DNA from: an uncultured Nitrospira sp.
Lineage (GTDB): Bacteria > Nitrospirota > Nitrospiria > Nitrospirales > Nitrospiraceae
Assembly: GCA_902500775.1 (NCBI GenBank)
Contig: CABVRZ010000003.1
Coordinates: 24,522-88,521 of the forward strand
Length of the DNA stretch: 64,000 nt
Reading direction: 5' to 3'
Shown here: positions 55,607 through 64,000 of the stretch, one piece after another
How positions within the stretch are numbered: position 1 is the stretch's first letter
How the letters are laid out: each line of letters opens with the position of its first letter
Notes under the pieces: generated by a model
Told to the model about the DNA's origin: nothing
Databases searched by the model: none
Seen by the model: the letters and a program-made list of their open reading frames with translations, nothing else
Made by a program: the position numbers and the translations under genes

Positions 55607-55704
55607 TCCGTACCACCGAGCTCCGTTCCTTTCCTCCTTCGCAACTGCATGATTTGTTCTTGGCGGACCCTCCTACGCAAAACCTGCGGATATTCACCGT
55701 TTTC

Positions 55705-55732
55705 TTGCTAACCAATTGTAAGTCGATACACT
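55705..55732 (+). promoter_or_regulatory. Candidate promoter
   Basis: TTGCTA (55705-55710), 16-base spacer, TACACT (55727-55732), about 245 bases before the response-regulator ATG. Weak but the only reasonable pair in the region. Confidence 0.35.
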
Positions 55733-55811
55733 GCATGGGAGCAGCACGAATCGGTCGTGTGAGGGCCGAGATTTGTCTTGCACGGAATCGGGTTTCACAA
55801 ACTAGGGGGAT

Positions 55812-55856
55812 GTTCCGTTTTCATTTACGAGAAGCTGTTTCCGAGAAAACGGGAAC
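55812..55856. repeat. Inverted repeat in chemosensory leader
   Basis: GTTCCGTTTTC (55812-55822) pairs with GAAAACGGGAAC (55845-55856), one bulged base, around a 22-base loop. Could be a regulatory hairpin or a protein-binding site in the leader of the chemosensory operon. Confidence 0.5.
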
Positions 55857-55977
55857 GGATGGGCGTCGGGGAATCACTCGACGCGAGCGGGATAGGTCGG
55901 CCACCTCTGGTGTGCGATCAGGATAGCGGAGAAACCATGCCTAGGAAGAATATTGTTGAAAGGGGAGGACGGCGCCT

Positions 55978-56340
55978 ATGAGCAAAATCGTGATCGTCGA
56001 TGACTCATATGCAGAACTGCAACTGATCGAATCATATCTGAAGTCAGCGCACCATACTGTGCTGTCGTTTTCTACTGCCGATGGATTAGAAGACAAGATT
56101 GCCGATGAAAAGCCAGACTTGATTGTCTTGGATGTAGTCATGCCAGGCCGGAATGGATTCCAGGTCTGCAGGGATCTCAAAAGCGATTCGCGGTTCAAGA
56201 GCATTCCGGTTGTTCTGTGCACGTCGAAAGGGCAAGCAAGCGATAAATTTTGGGGACAGCAGCAGGGAGCCAATGGGCATGTGGTCAAGCCCTTTAAGTC
56301 AGAGGATTTGCTGCAAGCTGTGAAGCTTGCGCTGAATTGA
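55978..56340 (+). CDS. CheY-like response regulator (PilG/PilH type)
   Basis: A 120-residue single receiver domain with all key residues: VDDS, Asp acceptor in VLDVVMPG, Thr/Ser in LCTSKG and Lys in VVKPFK. AAAGGGGAGGA precedes the ATG. Sits first in the chemosensory group, a common position for PilG/PilH-like proteins in Pil-Chp systems. Target could be a pilus motor or a diguanylate pathway; not known. Confidence 0.9.
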   Translation: MSKIVIVDDSYAELQLIESYLKSAHHTVLSFSTADGLEDKIADEKPDLIVLDVVMPGRNGFQVCRDLKSDSRFKSIPVVLCTSKGQASDKFWGQQQGANGHVVKPFKSEDLLQAVKLALN

Positions 56341-56355
56341 ACGACCGGCCGATAC

Positions 56356-56871
56356 ATGGGCATGGAGCGTATGCAATTCATAGGTGATTTACCTCAGCTG
56401 AAGTCGGATCTGATATCTCCTCAGGAGAGATCTTCCGGGATATTACGAATCTGCATGATCTCACTTGGCGGAGAAGTGTTTGCCATCGACGTTCGTCAGG
56501 TTCAGGAAGTCTTTGCATTGGAATCCATGACGCCAGTGCCGGGAATGCCGGCCGCACTGATTGGGGTTGCAAATCTCCGTGGGACAATCGTTCCTCTCAT
56601 TGACCTGAGAGCAACCTTGGGTCTTTCTCTTGCGATGAGTCCGAAATATGTGGTCGTCGTGCGGCATGGGAGTCATCATATTGGCATTGTCATTGATGAG
56701 GTTCCAGAAACTCGTTCGATCGATCCACACGACCTTATCGCGCCTTCGGGGAACTCGATCGGGCAGACCAATCCGTTTCTCTTCAGTTTTCTTAAAGTGG
56801 GAAACCGATTGTGCGGGATTTTAGAAGTCTCACGTCTGTTGACCTACTTAGAGGGAGCGGTGGATGACTGA
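56356..56871 (+). CDS. CheW-like scaffold protein
   Basis: A 171-residue CheW domain (about residues 28-165) with ISLGGEVFAIDVRQVQEVF, GMPAALIGVANLRGTIVPLI and VVVVRHGSHHIGIVIDEV. It couples receptor to kinase at the inner membrane. The neighbouring MCP and CheA make its role clear. Start is ATG 56356; later ATG 56362 also possible. Confidence 0.92.
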   Translation: MGMERMQFIGDLPQLKSDLISPQERSSGILRICMISLGGEVFAIDVRQVQEVFALESMTPVPGMPAALIGVANLRGTIVPLIDLRATLGLSLAMSPKYVVVVRHGSHHIGIVIDEVPETRSIDPHDLIAPSGNSIGQTNPFLFSFLKVGNRLCGILEVSRLLTYLEGAVDD

Positions 56872-56939
56872 TCAAAAGATAGGAATGGAACCCACAGTGC
56901 CGATGTACCAGACGGCCTTGAGTGGTGAGGAGGAACGTT

Positions 56940-58829
56940 ATGGCGAAGTCAGCTAAGGTGTGGAAATGGTCACCTCAGGGCTGGTTCACGAATCTCAAAA
57001 CTCGAGACAAACTTCTGCTTGGGTTTTCTTTGATCATTGTTGCCATGATGGCGATCAGTATGGTCAGTTTGTTGGGGCTCCACCAGTTGAAAGGGCAACT
57101 GCGTTCCATTTACGACGAATCCACCGTCGGTGTGTCTCAGACGGCTGTCAGCAATGCCAACCTCAGTCTCTATCACAATGCCTTGTTGAGTGTTTCTACT
57201 CAAGCGCAGAAGGCTGATTTTGATGAAGCCATTCTTCCCCTCGCCGGGCTGAAGCAACGGACGCTGACTCCCCTGGAGGCGTATCGACCATTCGCAAATC
57301 ATGAGACGTTGGACGGACGACGGGATGGCCAAGATTTGGACGTTCTCTTGTTTACGTTGCGAGAGTATTTTGCGTCTGCTGAAAGTGCGGTTGGGGCGTT
57401 CAATGACAGTTTTGATCCGTCGCTCACGGAGGAGCAACGGAAGGCGATGAGGGAATTGGGGGTCACGGTACTCTCGACGGAAGTCGCGTTGTGGCATGGC
57501 AGATCGACCTGGCGCTTTCAATGGATGGCAGAACTGATTCGAGACCTGGCGAGTGAACTCAACGACCAGGGACAGACTATGGCTAAAGATCTGACCAACC
57601 TGGTGCTCGCTGGAGCAGCGCTCGCACTCCTGTTGTCATTGGCCATTGGATATTTTTTCTCCCGTAGTATTGTCACCGGCATCATTCATGTGGCTGACGT
57701 GGCGCAACAGGCAGCCGCGGGAAATCTTCGCGCTCGCGCTCGATTGGAAAGCGAAGACGAAGTCGGACATATGGCACAGGCGTTTAATGTCATGTTGGAT
57801 CGGATCACGGTCTTAGTCTCAACGGAAGAGGAACGTGACCAGATGCAAAAACGCCTTGTGCAATTCCTCGTGTTAGTGTCGGACGTCGGGAAGGGCGATC
57901 TTACCAAGCGTGGTGAGGTGACGGCTGACATGTTTGGGAACTTGGCGGACGGTTTCAATCTCATGATTCAGCGATTTGCCCAGCTCATGAAGCAAGTCCG
58001 AGAGGCGGCCGACCGTGTCAATCGGTCTGCTGGGGCCTTACGTGAAAATGCAGGACAAATGGCCAGTACCGCACGTCATCAGGCCGAGGAGTCAATCCGG
58101 ACGCTGAGCGCGGTGGAACAGCTTACTGTCTCCATGCGACAGGTCGCCGAAACAGCGGACGCATCCTCTGAATCGGCCCGTCAAGTGTTAAAGGCAACGG
58201 AAGATGGTCGCGTCGCTGTGCAAGAAACTGTGCAGGATATGCAGCGCATTCGATCAGCAGTGCAGCGCATGTCGAAGCAGGTGAAGGCACTGGGTGATCG
58301 GTCTCTCGAAATTTCGCAGATCGTGTCAACCATTCGAGACATTGCTAATCAGACCAACCTGCTTGCACTGAATGCGGCCATTGAGGCCGCCGGTGCCGGT
58401 GAAGCTGGGGCAAGATTTGGAGTGGTGGCTGATCAGGTGCGGAAACTAGCCGAAAGTTCGGCGCAAGCAACGCGTGAAATTGCGGACCTGGTGAAAGTGA
58501 TTCAGAGTGACACGCAACATACCGTGGTTGCCATGGAGCATGAAACACAGACCGTCGAAGCTGGATCGGTGTCCGCCTTACGGACCGGTGATGTGTTCAA
58601 AGAAATTTCCACGATTGCTCAACGTTCCTCAGAGCTTGCACAAACCATTGCCTCAGCTGCGGCCAACCAAACGGCCTCAACAGACCAGGTCGGTCGTTCG
58701 ATCAAAGACTTCACAGGAGGCGCGGTTGCGACACAAAAATCCACAGATTCAGCCCGCGCAACCGTTGAGGAAATGGTGAAGCTCGCTGAGGGGCTGACAG
58801 GCTCGGTCTCTCAGTTTAAGCTTGCCTGA
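56940..58829 (+). CDS. Methyl-accepting chemotaxis protein
   Basis: ATG 56940 with GAGGAGG upstream gives 629 residues. Membrane segments at about 27-50 ([19 protein letters not shown]) and 222-246 flank a periplasmic helical sensor domain of about 170 residues; a HAMP follows (about 246-300), then a second HAMP-like region and the signalling hairpin with [19 protein letters not shown] and [16 protein letters not shown]. The tip reads [13 protein letters not shown], slightly unlike the usual AGEHGRGFAVVA. It resembles PilJ-type receptors. Confidence 0.92.
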   Translation: MAKSAKVWKWSPQGWFTNLKTRDKLLLGFSLIIVAMMAISMVSLLGLHQLKGQLRSIYDESTVGVSQTAVSNANLSLYHNALLSVSTQAQKADFDEAILPLAGLKQRTLTPLEAYRPFANHETLDGRRDGQDLDVLLFTLREYFASAESAVGAFNDSFDPSLTEEQRKAMRELGVTVLSTEVALWHGRSTWRFQWMAELIRDLASELNDQGQTMAKDLTNLVLAGAALALLLSLAIGYFFSRSIVTGIIHVADVAQQAAAGNLRARARLESEDEVGHMAQAFNVMLDRITVLVSTEEERDQMQKRLVQFLVLVSDVGKGDLTKRGEVTADMFGNLADGFNLMIQRFAQLMKQVREAADRVNRSAGALRENAGQMASTARHQAEESIRTLSAVEQLTVSMRQVAETADASSESARQVLKATEDGRVAVQETVQDMQRIRSAVQRMSKQVKALGDRSLEISQIVSTIRDIANQTNLLALNAAIEAAGAGEAGARFGVVADQVRKLAESSAQATREIADLVKVIQSDTQHTVVAMEHETQTVEAGSVSALRTGDVFKEISTIAQRSSELAQTIASAAANQTASTDQVGRSIKDFTGGAVATQKSTDSARATVEEMVKLAEGLTGSVSQFKLA

Positions 58830-58881
58830 TGCGCTCCGTCGTTCGCGGAGTGCACCATCATCTCAGCCTGCAGAGAGAGCC

Positions 58882-61800
58882 ATGACCGCTGAGTTCGACC
58901 GAGACAATCTCATCAGTATTTTTGTGCTTGAGGCCTCGGACGCCATGGCGGTGGTGATGAAGGCGTTGTCTCCCTCGGATACTGGTGTCCCGTCTCCCGA
59001 GCAGCTCGTTGGACAGTATATCGTGGCGCACCGTGTTCGAGGCGCTGCTGCGTTGTATGGGTATGCGGGAATCTCACGGCTTGCTGAGCGCTTAGAAACA
59101 CTTCTCGAACATGCATCGGACACTCCTCCCACCGATTGGCCTGGCCGAGTGGCGTCCATGTGTGACCTTACACGACACATTCAACTTATTGTGCAATCCA
59201 TCGGTCAAGGTGGTAGTGAGGATGTGGACCTCGTTGAGCGCTGCTTGGCGTCGGCGCCGAATCCGGTACTGGGTAGCAGCGATGTTTCCGAGTCCGAGCT
59301 ATCGACCTCTTCTGTAACGCACGAGTATATCGTTCCAGCCATCGACAGTGAGATCTTGTCCTATTTTCTTCCTGAAGCGGAGGAACACCTGACCACGATT
59401 GCACAGTTGATTAGCGAGATTCGCTGTCAGGTTGATGACGACTTGCTCTACAGGCTCTTTCGAGCGATCCATACCTTGAAGGGTTCTGCCTATACTGTCG
59501 GCTATCAGGTTATCGGAGACCTGGCACTTCCGATGGAAGATTGCATGATCGCGATCAGGGAACAACGCCGGACTTTTCAGCCTGACATTGTGGATGTTCT
59601 TGAGCAGGGTATGACCATGATTCGGCTCGTTCTAGGTCGTGATCCGATGACCGTTCAGCAACTGCAGCATGACGTGCCTCCCTGTCTTGAGCGGTTGGTC
59701 CTCCTCTGCGCCAAGGAAGCCCCTGTGCCGTCAATCTCGGAAGCCTCACCCGTTTTCTCTGGGGCGACCAATGTGAAGCATGATGCGCCAGGGCCGGATA
59801 CTCCAGTCGTGCATACGGAGATCACCGTGTCGGATCATTATTTGATCCCAGCATTGGATGCGGATGTTCTGGCATATTTTTTACCGGAAGCGCATGAGTA
59901 TCTCGATACCCTAGAAACTAATCTCCTCCAGCTTGATGGGAGTCCTCCTCATACGGAATTGATTCACCAGCTCTTCAGAACGGCGCATACCTTAAAAGGA
60001 TCAGCCTACACCGTTGGGTTTCAGTCGATCGGGGATCTTGTCCATCACGTTGAAGACGTGATGGAGGGGATACGAGATGGTCGGCTGAGGGTGCTACCTG
60101 GATTGACCGACCTTATGCTGCGATCGGTGGATGTGGTTCGACTCCTGACGCAACGAGATTGGAGTCGTCTTGGCGAAACCAGGAAGCGGTTTCAGGCCGT
60201 TCGTGTGGAATTTGAAGGGTTGAGGCGGACTGCCAGTGTGACTGTGGCCCCACTGCAATCCAGGCTCCAGCCTCCGGTGGTTGAAGGCTCTCGGGAACGT
60301 GCAGACGAGGATCAGAGGCCTGAGAAACGAGAGGACGAAGAATCTGAGAGAAATCGAGAGGTTATTCGTGTCAGTTCTGATCGTCTTGAGCGACTCATGA
60401 ATTTGGTCGGAGAATTAGTGATCGGTCGTGGCAGACTCGAACAGCGGTTGCATCTCTTGGAGCAACTGTCGAAGCAGGTTCTCTCGTGTAAGGCCCGCTT
60501 GACTGAGTCCGTACAGTCTTTTTCAGATAAACACACCTTTACGTATCGTGAGGTACCTGCTGGACCGGTCGAGCCAGTGCGACATGGACTTCTCGGGGAT
60601 GGGGACTTCGGGACCCTTGAGCTGGACAAATATGATGATTTCAACATCTTGGCTCGCCACATTAGTGAGGTCAGTGCCGACATCAGTGAGTCTATGGCTC
60701 AGCTCCATAGCTCTATTCATCGGGCCCATGACGAGATGAGTCAGCTCCAACAGATGATGCTCGCGATGCGAGATGAAATCGCCCACGCCCGTATGGTTCC
60801 CATCGGGACGCCCTTTACACGATTTCGTCGAGCCATCAGAGAGATGGCTCGTGCATCAAACAAGGACGTGACCTTAGTGACATCAGGTGAACAGACGGAA
60901 GTTGATACAGGAGTGGTGGAACGCTTGGTAGATCCTCTCGTCCATCTGGTCCGCAACGCGGTCCATCATGGCATTGAATCGGCTGCAGAACGTCGTGACA
61001 AAGGCAAGCCGCAAGTCGGGACGATCCACTTGCATGCGGCGCATCGTGGCAATTCAATGATCATCGAAGTCGAAGATGATGGGGCCGGTTTGGACCTGGC
61101 TAAAATACGTGCGAAGGCTGTCAAAATGGGATTAGTCGATTCAAGCCAGGTTGCAACCATGCCCGATGCTGAAATTCTGCAATCGATTTTTTGCCCAGGG
61201 TTTTCAACAGCTGAAACAATTGGTGATCAAGCCGGACGTGGGGTGGGGCTTGATGTCGTCAAGCGAGTCATCGAAGGGATGAACGGCCACATTGCTGTGG
61301 AGTCCGAACTCGGTGCTGGTACTAAATTTACACTGAGCCTTCCGATCACGTTGCTGATTGCCACGGCCTTGATTGTACGGTCTGGTGCTGAACGCTATGC
61401 GATCCCATTATTGAATATCCAGGAAGTGACCATCCCCACTCCATCGTCGTGGCGAGTGGAGAATCAGCGAGCACGGTTGCAGGTCGGTGACCAAATCATT
61501 GAGGTGCAGCTGTTGCACTATCTACTTCGGAGAGAGAGGGGCATGGTTACTGGGGCGATGCCGGTGGTCGTCGTCCGTGCAGCTGGAGGTCTGATTGGAT
61601 TGGCCGTTGACGAGTTGTTGGGGCGACAAGAAGTTGTCATTAAATCATTGGGCAAACTGAAGCTACTCACACAATCGTGTTTCGGGGGAGCCACGATCGA
61701 TCCAGAAGGGCGAGTCATTTTGGTTGTCGACCCAACGAGGTTAATTGGGCGAGACAGTCAAGAGATGGCTGTACAGGCCGTTCTTTCAAAAGCGCAGGTT

Positions 61801-62232
61801 CGATCCGAACCAGTGGTTCCTGACCAGGAGAGGGTACCCGGACATCAGGGTGTCCGCCTGTTATTAGTCGATGACTCCCTAAGTATTCGCAAGTTTGTCG
61901 GGAAGATGTTGGAGTCAGCTGGCTATCAGGTTGATACGGCGGTCGATGGAGAAGATGGACTCCGGAAAGCATCAACCTTTGCGTACAGTATGATTCTGAC
62001 CGATCTCGAAATGCCGAAACTGAACGGATTCGAGGTCATCCAAGCCTTGCGAAGAGGCGCCGAAACCCGCGAGACACCGGTCGTTGTGATGACGACACGG
62101 GCAGGGGACAAACATCGGCAGAAGGCGATCAACATCGGTGCAAATTCCTATATCGCGAAACCAGTTGAAGAGCGGATGTTGCTTCAAGAAGTCGAGCGGT
62201 GGGTGGGACGACCACGTACGCCTAGCACGTAG
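58882..62232 (+). CDS. CheA hybrid kinase with three Hpt-like domains and receiver
   Basis: ATG 58882 (GAGAGAG before) gives 1116 residues; upstream frame overlaps the MCP end. Three Hpt-like domains: His50 (AHRVRGAAALYG, degenerate), His197 (IHTLKGSAYTVGYQ) and His369 (AHTLKGSAYTVGFQ). Then dimerisation (LMNLVGELVIGRGRL), HATPase with LVRNAVHHGIE, EVEDDGAGLD and GRGVGLDVVK, a CheW-like domain (about 815-955) and a C-terminal receiver with Asp1041 (LTDLEMPKLNG). This is the ChpA/PilL plan, usually linked to type IV pili or surface sensing. No CheR, CheB or pil genes are in the window. Confidence 0.93.
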   Translation: MTAEFDRDNLISIFVLEASDAMAVVMKALSPSDTGVPSPEQLVGQYIVAHRVRGAAALYGYAGISRLAERLETLLEHASDTPPTDWPGRVASMCDLTRHIQLIVQSIGQGGSEDVDLVERCLASAPNPVLGSSDVSESELSTSSVTHEYIVPAIDSEILSYFLPEAEEHLTTIAQLISEIRCQVDDDLLYRLFRAIHTLKGSAYTVGYQVIGDLALPMEDCMIAIREQRRTFQPDIVDVLEQGMTMIRLVLGRDPMTVQQLQHDVPPCLERLVLLCAKEAPVPSISEASPVFSGATNVKHDAPGPDTPVVHTEITVSDHYLIPALDADVLAYFLPEAHEYLDTLETNLLQLDGSPPHTELIHQLFRTAHTLKGSAYTVGFQSIGDLVHHVEDVMEGIRDGRLRVLPGLTDLMLRSVDVVRLLTQRDWSRLGETRKRFQAVRVEFEGLRRTASVTVAPLQSRLQPPVVEGSRERADEDQRPEKREDEESERNREVIRVSSDRLERLMNLVGELVIGRGRLEQRLHLLEQLSKQVLSCKARLTESVQSFSDKHTFTYREVPAGPVEPVRHGLLGDGDFGTLELDKYDDFNILARHISEVSADISESMAQLHSSIHRAHDEMSQLQQMMLAMRDEIAHARMVPIGTPFTRFRRAIREMARASNKDVTLVTSGEQTEVDTGVVERLVDPLVHLVRNAVHHGIESAAERRDKGKPQVGTIHLHAAHRGNSMIIEVEDDGAGLDLAKIRAKAVKMGLVDSSQVATMPDAEILQSIFCPGFSTAETIGDQAGRGVGLDVVKRVIEGMNGHIAVESELGAGTKFTLSLPITLLIATALIVRSGAERYAIPLLNIQEVTIPTPSSWRVENQRARLQVGDQIIEVQLLHYLLRRERGMVTGAMPVVVVRAAGGLIGLAVDELLGRQEVVIKSLGKLKLLTQSCFGGATIDPEGRVILVVDPTRLIGRDSQEMAVQAVLSKAQVRSEPVVPDQERVPGHQGVRLLLVDDSLSIRKFVGKMLESAGYQVDTAVDGEDGLRKASTFAYSMILTDLEMPKLNGFEVIQALRRGAETRETPVVVMTTRAGDKHRQKAINIGANSYIAKPVEERMLLQEVERWVGRPRTPST

Positions 62233-62302
62233 CTGTGCGGAAAGTACTGGATTGATTGACGAAATACGAATTCTTGCGGAGAATGAACCCGAAGGCGATG
62301 GT

Positions 62303-62839
62303 ATGAGCGTGTCGGCGAAAAAGGAGGAGCGTGCGGCACCCACGTCTACTTCTCCGCCGTGTTTTCTTATCACAACGATCGGTGGAAGATATCTTGCCTT
62401 TGAGGCCCAACTCATTCAGGGGGTTCTGGCGAATGAGGGCGTGGAATTTCTTCAATCGCCGGTTGTGCAAGGGGTACTCTATCGTGCGATGAATCTTGCC
62501 GGGCGGCTTCAGTTGCCTGCCGAGAGGTTGCGGGAGAGGATCGATGTGGTGCTACTTGCACATGAGCAGTCTCGATGCAGTGTGCAAGTTCAGAAGGTCC
62601 ATGGCATTCTTGAGATTCAACGGTCTCAGGTCCTGCCCCTTCCCGCCCAGTTTCGTGGGCCGGAACGACGGTGGTATCGAGGGCTAATTCTCTTCAACTG
62701 CAGCGTGGCACTTGTACTCAACACGTCCTGGGTAATCGAAGAACAGATCGAGGGCGGGGGGGCGAGTGTTGAGCCACTGGCAGGAGAGTCCATCGTGGCG
62801 TTACAGGGAGCCATCCAGAGTAAGAGCCCGACATGCTGA
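62303..62839 (+). CDS. Second CheW-like protein
   Basis: ATG 62303 gives 178 residues. Core segments (CFLITTIGGRYLAFEAQLI, MNLAGRLQLPAE, RCSVQVQKVHGILEI) follow a CheW fold but with an altered middle, where VLANVRG is usual (VVQGVLYRAMNLAGRL). It may couple kinase to another receptor class or be specialised. It overlaps the next gene by 7 bases. Confidence 0.72.
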   Translation: MSVSAKKEERAAPTSTSPPCFLITTIGGRYLAFEAQLIQGVLANEGVEFLQSPVVQGVLYRAMNLAGRLQLPAERLRERIDVVLLAHEQSRCSVQVQKVHGILEIQRSQVLPLPAQFRGPERRWYRGLILFNCSVALVLNTSWVIEEQIEGGGASVEPLAGESIVALQGAIQSKSPTC

Positions 62840-63282
62840 GAACCACTGGAAATTCGCGGCACCATGGAATGCCTCGATCTTGGCATGTCATGGTATTTTC
62901 TGTCGGTGGAAGACGGTTGGCGGTAAAGACCCTGGAGGTTGGGGATATCGGTCAATGGGGTGAGTCTATCCCTGTACCTGGGCGCACCCCATTTGTGACA
63001 GCCGTGATTCGACGTAACCAAACGGTACTCCCGGTCTTTGATTTGGCTGCAGTACTTTGCCGTACTATCCAGGGAAACAGTCCCTTGTGTCTGAGAGTCA
63101 AACATGCATTAGGCGATATGGTGATCTGTATCGATGAAAAGATTCCGGTTCTCCAGACGCTTGATCATTCAGTGATTCAGGCCTATCGAGGCACAGATGT
63201 GCCAGCCGAGGGAAGTTATGCGAACGGCGAAGAAGAAATTCCAATTCTTTCGGTGTCCAGATTAGGGATGGGGTCGTGGTGA
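62833..63282 (+). CDS. Third CheW-like protein
   Basis: A 149-residue protein with a CheW-like pattern: HVMVFSVGGRRLAVKTLEV, RTPFVTAVIRRNQTVLPVFD and DMVICIDEKIPVLQ. Weaker than the first CheW and shorter at the end. Two divergent CheW-like genes after a CheA are common in complex chemosensory systems. Confidence 0.7.
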   Translation: MLRTTGNSRHHGMPRSWHVMVFSVGGRRLAVKTLEVGDIGQWGESIPVPGRTPFVTAVIRRNQTVLPVFDLAAVLCRTIQGNSPLCLRVKHALGDMVICIDEKIPVLQTLDHSVIQAYRGTDVPAEGSYANGEEEIPILSVSRLGMGSW

Positions 63283-63318
63283 TACCCGTTGGTGGTGGGA
63301 TGAACGAAAGGTGCGAGC

Positions 63319-64000
63319 ATGCCGAAGATCCTGATCGCGGATGACAGTATTGCGGTACGAAAAGTGGCGGAGCGACTGTTGACGGAGGCAGGCTTTAGCG
63401 TCACGCTCGCGGCAAATGGAGAGGAAGCCCTAGCCTATCTGGCCAAGGAACGGCCTGATGTAGTGGTATCGGATGTGATCATGCCGGACAAGAGCGGGTA
63501 CGAAGTGTGTGCATTTGTCCGCGGACAGGCTGCACTGGCAACAACGCCTGTTCTTCTGATTTCAGGCATCGTCAATGACGAAGTCACCAAGCAGGCAGAG
63601 TCGTGCCGAGCCGATGGGGTGCTGAAGAAGCCCTTCCAAGGCACGTCCCTCAAGGACCGAGTCTTCGAGCTTCTGGCTAAACGACAGGAGTCGTCATCCG
63701 CTGTCGTGATTTCACCGCCTCCCGTTCCAGGGACCATGGCAGAGCCCATACCTCATGAGCCAGGACATACGATTCAGACTGGGTCTCAAGAGGTAAGTCA
63801 GATCACAGAGCTCGATCGTCAGTTGCAGAGTGAGCGTGCGCGTTCGGAAGAGCTCAGCAAGCGGGTGGGTGAGTTCACTGCACAACTTGTTCGAGTCAAA
63901 GAAATTGAAACGCAGTTGACGATAGCGAATCAGCGAGTGAGCGCCTTACAGCAGAAGGTGGCGATGCTGGAACAGCAAGCGGTACGAATCCCGGAGTTGG
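63319..64000 (+). CDS. Receiver plus coiled-coil protein, truncated by window end
   Basis: ATG 63319, open to the window end (227 codons seen). Residues 1-120 are a complete receiver: ADDS, Asp in VVSDVIMPDK, LLISG and Lys in LKKPFQ. Residues about 125-155 are Pro-rich and residues 160 onward form heptad-like helices (ELDRQLQSERARSEELSKR), a coiled coil. Similar receiver-coiled-coil proteins can scaffold chemosensory clusters. The C-terminus is unknown. Confidence 0.85.
   Translation, partial: MPKILIADDSIAVRKVAERLLTEAGFSVTLAANGEEALAYLAKERPDVVVSDVIMPDKSGYEVCAFVRGQAALATTPVLLISGIVNDEVTKQAESCRADGVLKKPFQGTSLKDRVFELLAKRQESSSAVVISPPPVPGTMAEPIPHEPGHTIQTGSQEVSQITELDRQLQSERARSEELSKRVGEFTAQLVRVKEIETQLTIANQRVSALQQKVAMLEQQAVRIPEL

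Larger units (their letters stand above)
55607..55977. other. 371-base intergenic region before chemosensory genes
   Basis: No convincing gene. A candidate promoter and an inverted repeat are listed separately. Short frames at 55654 and 55778 lack homology and good start signals. Confidence 0.5.

Noticed and set aside
55654..55981. Two short forward proteins before the response regulator
   Set aside because: No good start signals, no recognisable family, mutually overlapping in different frames.

Overview
The window reads as a chromosomal segment of a Gram-negative bacterium, most likely Nitrospira or a close relative. This rests on my recognition of protein style (TonB receptor, aerobic BluB, GcvH/Lpd pairing, many small hypothetical proteins); no search was run. 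Gene density is high, most starts overlap the previous stop, and there are four kinds of region.

(1) 1-5.4 kb, housekeeping and regulators. The end of gcvH is followed by a lipoamide dehydrogenase pseudogene carrying about five frameshifts, then a ComEA-like helix-hairpin-helix protein and tyrS. Next come a 618-base non-coding stretch with a REP-like palindrome and several short hairpins, and two proteins with degenerate receiver domains, one of them with a LuxR-type DNA-binding domain.

(2) 5.6-31.6 kb, an extracellular contractile injection system (eCIS, Afp/PVC-like). It encodes sheath, tube, a gp26-like zinc protein, a Pvc16-like terminator (DUF4255), a Pvc15-like AAA+ ATPase, a CIS tube/LysM hub, a split VgrG (gpD plus gpV spike), gp25, gpJ, gpI fused to a propeller-like module, and several fibre-type proteins. 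No capsid, terminase, integrase or lysis genes are present, so this is not a prophage. Between the ATPase and the baseplate genes lies a cargo locus: a DUF4157 protein with a long Ala/Val hydrophobic tail, a possible immunity partner, a duplicated ATPase 3' end with a truncated cargo leader, and a second cargo-like gene with its own partner. A nucleotidyltransferase sits among the fibre genes and a second DUF4157 protein with a metallopeptidase-like tail closes the cluster. Two large proteases (M6 and S8, both with P-domains and no visible signal peptide) and a stand-alone propeptide-like protein follow at 32.3-37.2 kb and may belong to the same system. A tRNA-Gly(CCC) lies just beyond.

(3) 38.2-55.6 kb. 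rpmB and a frameshifted insertion sequence are followed by a cobalamin regulon with two B12 riboswitches. The first precedes btuF-btuC-btuD and a nitrilase-family gene. The second precedes btuB, cobB, a Cys-rich CWC protein, bluB, cobO, cobU, cobT, cobS, cbiB, cobD, cbiZ and cobQ. The set supports import, remodelling (CbiZ), DMB synthesis (BluB) and lower-ligand assembly; corrin-ring genes are not in the window.

(4) 56.0-64.0 kb, a chemosensory cluster of the Pil-Chp/alternative-function style: a CheY-like regulator, CheW, an MCP, a large CheA-CheW-REC hybrid with three Hpt-like domains, two more CheW-like proteins and a receiver plus coiled-coil protein that runs off the window end. No CheR or CheB is seen.
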